The notes beneath the pieces were generated by a model that had not been told where the DNA came from, made no database searches, and saw nothing but the letters and a program-made list of their open reading frames with translations. Of a DNA stretch of 64,000 nt, positions 62,477 through 64,000 are shown in pieces. Origin of the DNA: Brachionus manjavacas. Lineage: Eukaryota > Rotifera > Eurotatoria > Ploima > Brachionidae. The stretch covers positions 6,019,501 to 6,083,500 of the forward strand of contig JAHQIY010000007.1 in NCBI GenBank assembly GCA_019054805.1, in the 5' to 3' direction. Position 1 is the first letter of the stretch. Each line of letters opens with the position of its first letter. Made by a program: the position numbers and the translations under genes.

Positions 62477-64000
62477 TTAGAAGAAAAAAAACCTAAAATA
62501 AAATATTCCGAAAATAAGTTTATTTCTATGAAAAATTATTTGAAAAATTCATTGAACAAAAAAAAGCTGGTTTGTTTATTCAATTAGGATCGAGTCGAAT
62601 TTATGCAAATACCTGAGCTTAAAAAGAAAGAGCGCTTAAATCAAGTGCGGCTGGTTTTAATATTTGGACGTCAAACTGAGAGGGCTCAATTCAAAGCATT
62701 CAATCCCAATAATAATAGTTTCTAAAAAGATTATTTAAAAACAAAATTACCTTTAATAAAATACCCATTTAAATTTTTTCTTTTGTTATTAAAAGTATCC
62801 TAGCTTACAAATACAGATCTGTATGCCGCTAGTTTGTAGAATCTAACTCAACAATCGGCCCCTCATCGGTCTGATTGCACTGCTTGGTAACCGGTCTGCT
62901 AAATTTCCTAATATATAATCTTCTAGTGCCGTTCTCAAAAATCTCACACTAGTAATGATTTGTGAAAAAAATAAAACTTTTGATTAAAATTCTGATTGTT
63001 TCAGCATAAAATTTCAAACTGATTTGCTATGGCATTCGACACCAACCAAAACCTATTTCAAAATTTCCCAAGTAACTTTTATACCTAGTTGATCATTAAA
63101 ATATTTTCGCTAATCCATTTGAGTAAACTTTGAGAAAACTTTTTTTTTTCTACTAAATGTCATAATTTTGGAGAATTTGAATGCACTTGAGCAGCGACAT
63201 ATGTTCACTTTAATCATTATAGAAATAAAGTAAGGGATTTAGACATTTTTAAGCGAACAAAATGAGCATTAACTTAAAAAGTCATGAAAAATAATAAATT
63301 AACATGTGACTCGAATGGAAATATTTCGAAAATGAAAAAAGTAAAGGTAAAATAATTTAGAAAATTCAAAAAAACCCTAAAAAAACATAAATAAATCAAA
63401 ATTAAAAATGATGAACGCAGAAAAGCGAGCAAATAGTTAAAATTAAAGGTGTATATTATTCTTTTTTAGTTAGATCGTAACTTAAGTACAGTTAATTAGT
63501 CGTTTAAGCAATTTTTTTTATTGATTTTATGTATATTCGACTTGAAATCACTTCAAATACAATATGAAATTCAAATTTAAAATGAAAATTCACTCGGAGT
63601 TCACATATCCTATTTTTTCAAATTTATTGGCATAGCAACCCAAGCTCATATTGTACACACACTAAAAAATGACAGACTTAATTTTGTAAAAACACATGTT
63701 TCTGATAAAATCCCAAACGAATTTTTATCTTTGTCAAAGCAAAAATTTGATAGATTCTCTATGGGTTCAATAAAATATGCTAAATAATACAATTTTGGAT
63801 GTCGATTAAAAAAGGTTTGTGAAGTTCATTTCAATTCATTCTAATTCTAGTAACTTTTGAACGCAAAGTGATTAAATTATTCTGCAAAAGGTTACATATT
63901 GTAACAATTTTGTTACATCTATGTGAATGGATCTGCATCTTGTTTAATGGTGTGCAAATTATGCACAGTTACAGAATTACTGCAGACCTTTTATTTTTAG
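62477..64000. other. Upstream flank of DLG5-like gene, no gene seen
   Basis: A/T-rich. A TTTTATTTTAG just before the ATG (62500-62490) could be a splice acceptor for a 5' untranslated exon. A slightly G+C-richer patch at 62850-62950 has no coding sense I can recognise. Confidence 0.4.

Overview
This is an AT-rich animal (metazoan) genomic window. Support comes from spliced genes with GT-AG introns, an axonemal dynein heavy chain, a two-pore-domain potassium channel, a DLG5-type PDZ/coiled-coil scaffold, and dense non-LTR retrotransposon (LINE), MULE, Helitron-like, MITE and SINE debris. Two sample lines show the contrast: 42961-43020 has 8 G+C of 60, while 13741-13800, inside a dynein exon, has 40 of 60. 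A small aquatic invertebrate such as a monogonont rotifer would fit the low G+C, but this is a guess; nothing in the window fixes the phylum. All three host genes lie on the minus strand. LAYOUT, in genomic order. (1) 1-3107: last visible intron of the dynein gene, mostly A/T with a foldback element near 2377-3045. (2) 3108-29426, minus: single-headed inner-arm axonemal dynein heavy chain. I rebuilt nine exons whose phases all agree (9956 nt, 3318 codons plus 2 nt). They cover the N-terminal tail, linker, AAA1-AAA4, stalk, microtubule-binding domain and AAA5. AAA6 and the C-terminus (roughly 700 residues in this family) must lie left of the window. Its introns are either about 50 nt or several kb and full of transposons: a CR1-like LINE, a gag/endonuclease LINE, a PIF1-type helicase remnant, a MULE remnant and AAGTC-rich palindromes. 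(3) 29427-36755: intergenic, with a nearly complete but broken LINE (31150-34746, minus) and fragments of others. (4) 36756-38208, minus: two-exon K2P potassium channel, complete, 465 residues. (5) 38209-47983: no host gene; a minisatellite interrupted by a TA-flanked MITE, several LINE pieces and long A/T tracts. (6) 47984-62476, minus: DLG5-like gene in four exons (744 residues) with coiled coil, PDZ1 and PDZ2. It ends after PDZ2 with no PDZ3/4, SH3 or guanylate kinase domain. Its first intron (8 kb) holds a chain of LINE fragments, a TTAA-flanked piggyBac-like MITE and a tRNA-derived SINE nested in an inverted-repeat element; its second intron holds a LINE-MULE chimera. (7) 62477-64000: upstream flank, no gene seen. 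The three genes have unrelated molecular jobs (ciliary or flagellar motor, membrane K+ leak channel, cell-polarity/junction scaffold), so the cluster is ordinary gene neighbourhood and not an operon. The most useful leads are the apparently shortened DLG5, the G+C-rich 5-kb dynein exon in an A/T-rich gene, several structured MITE families that can be defined from this window alone, and a possible 67-residue two-exon gene inside the DLG5-like intron.
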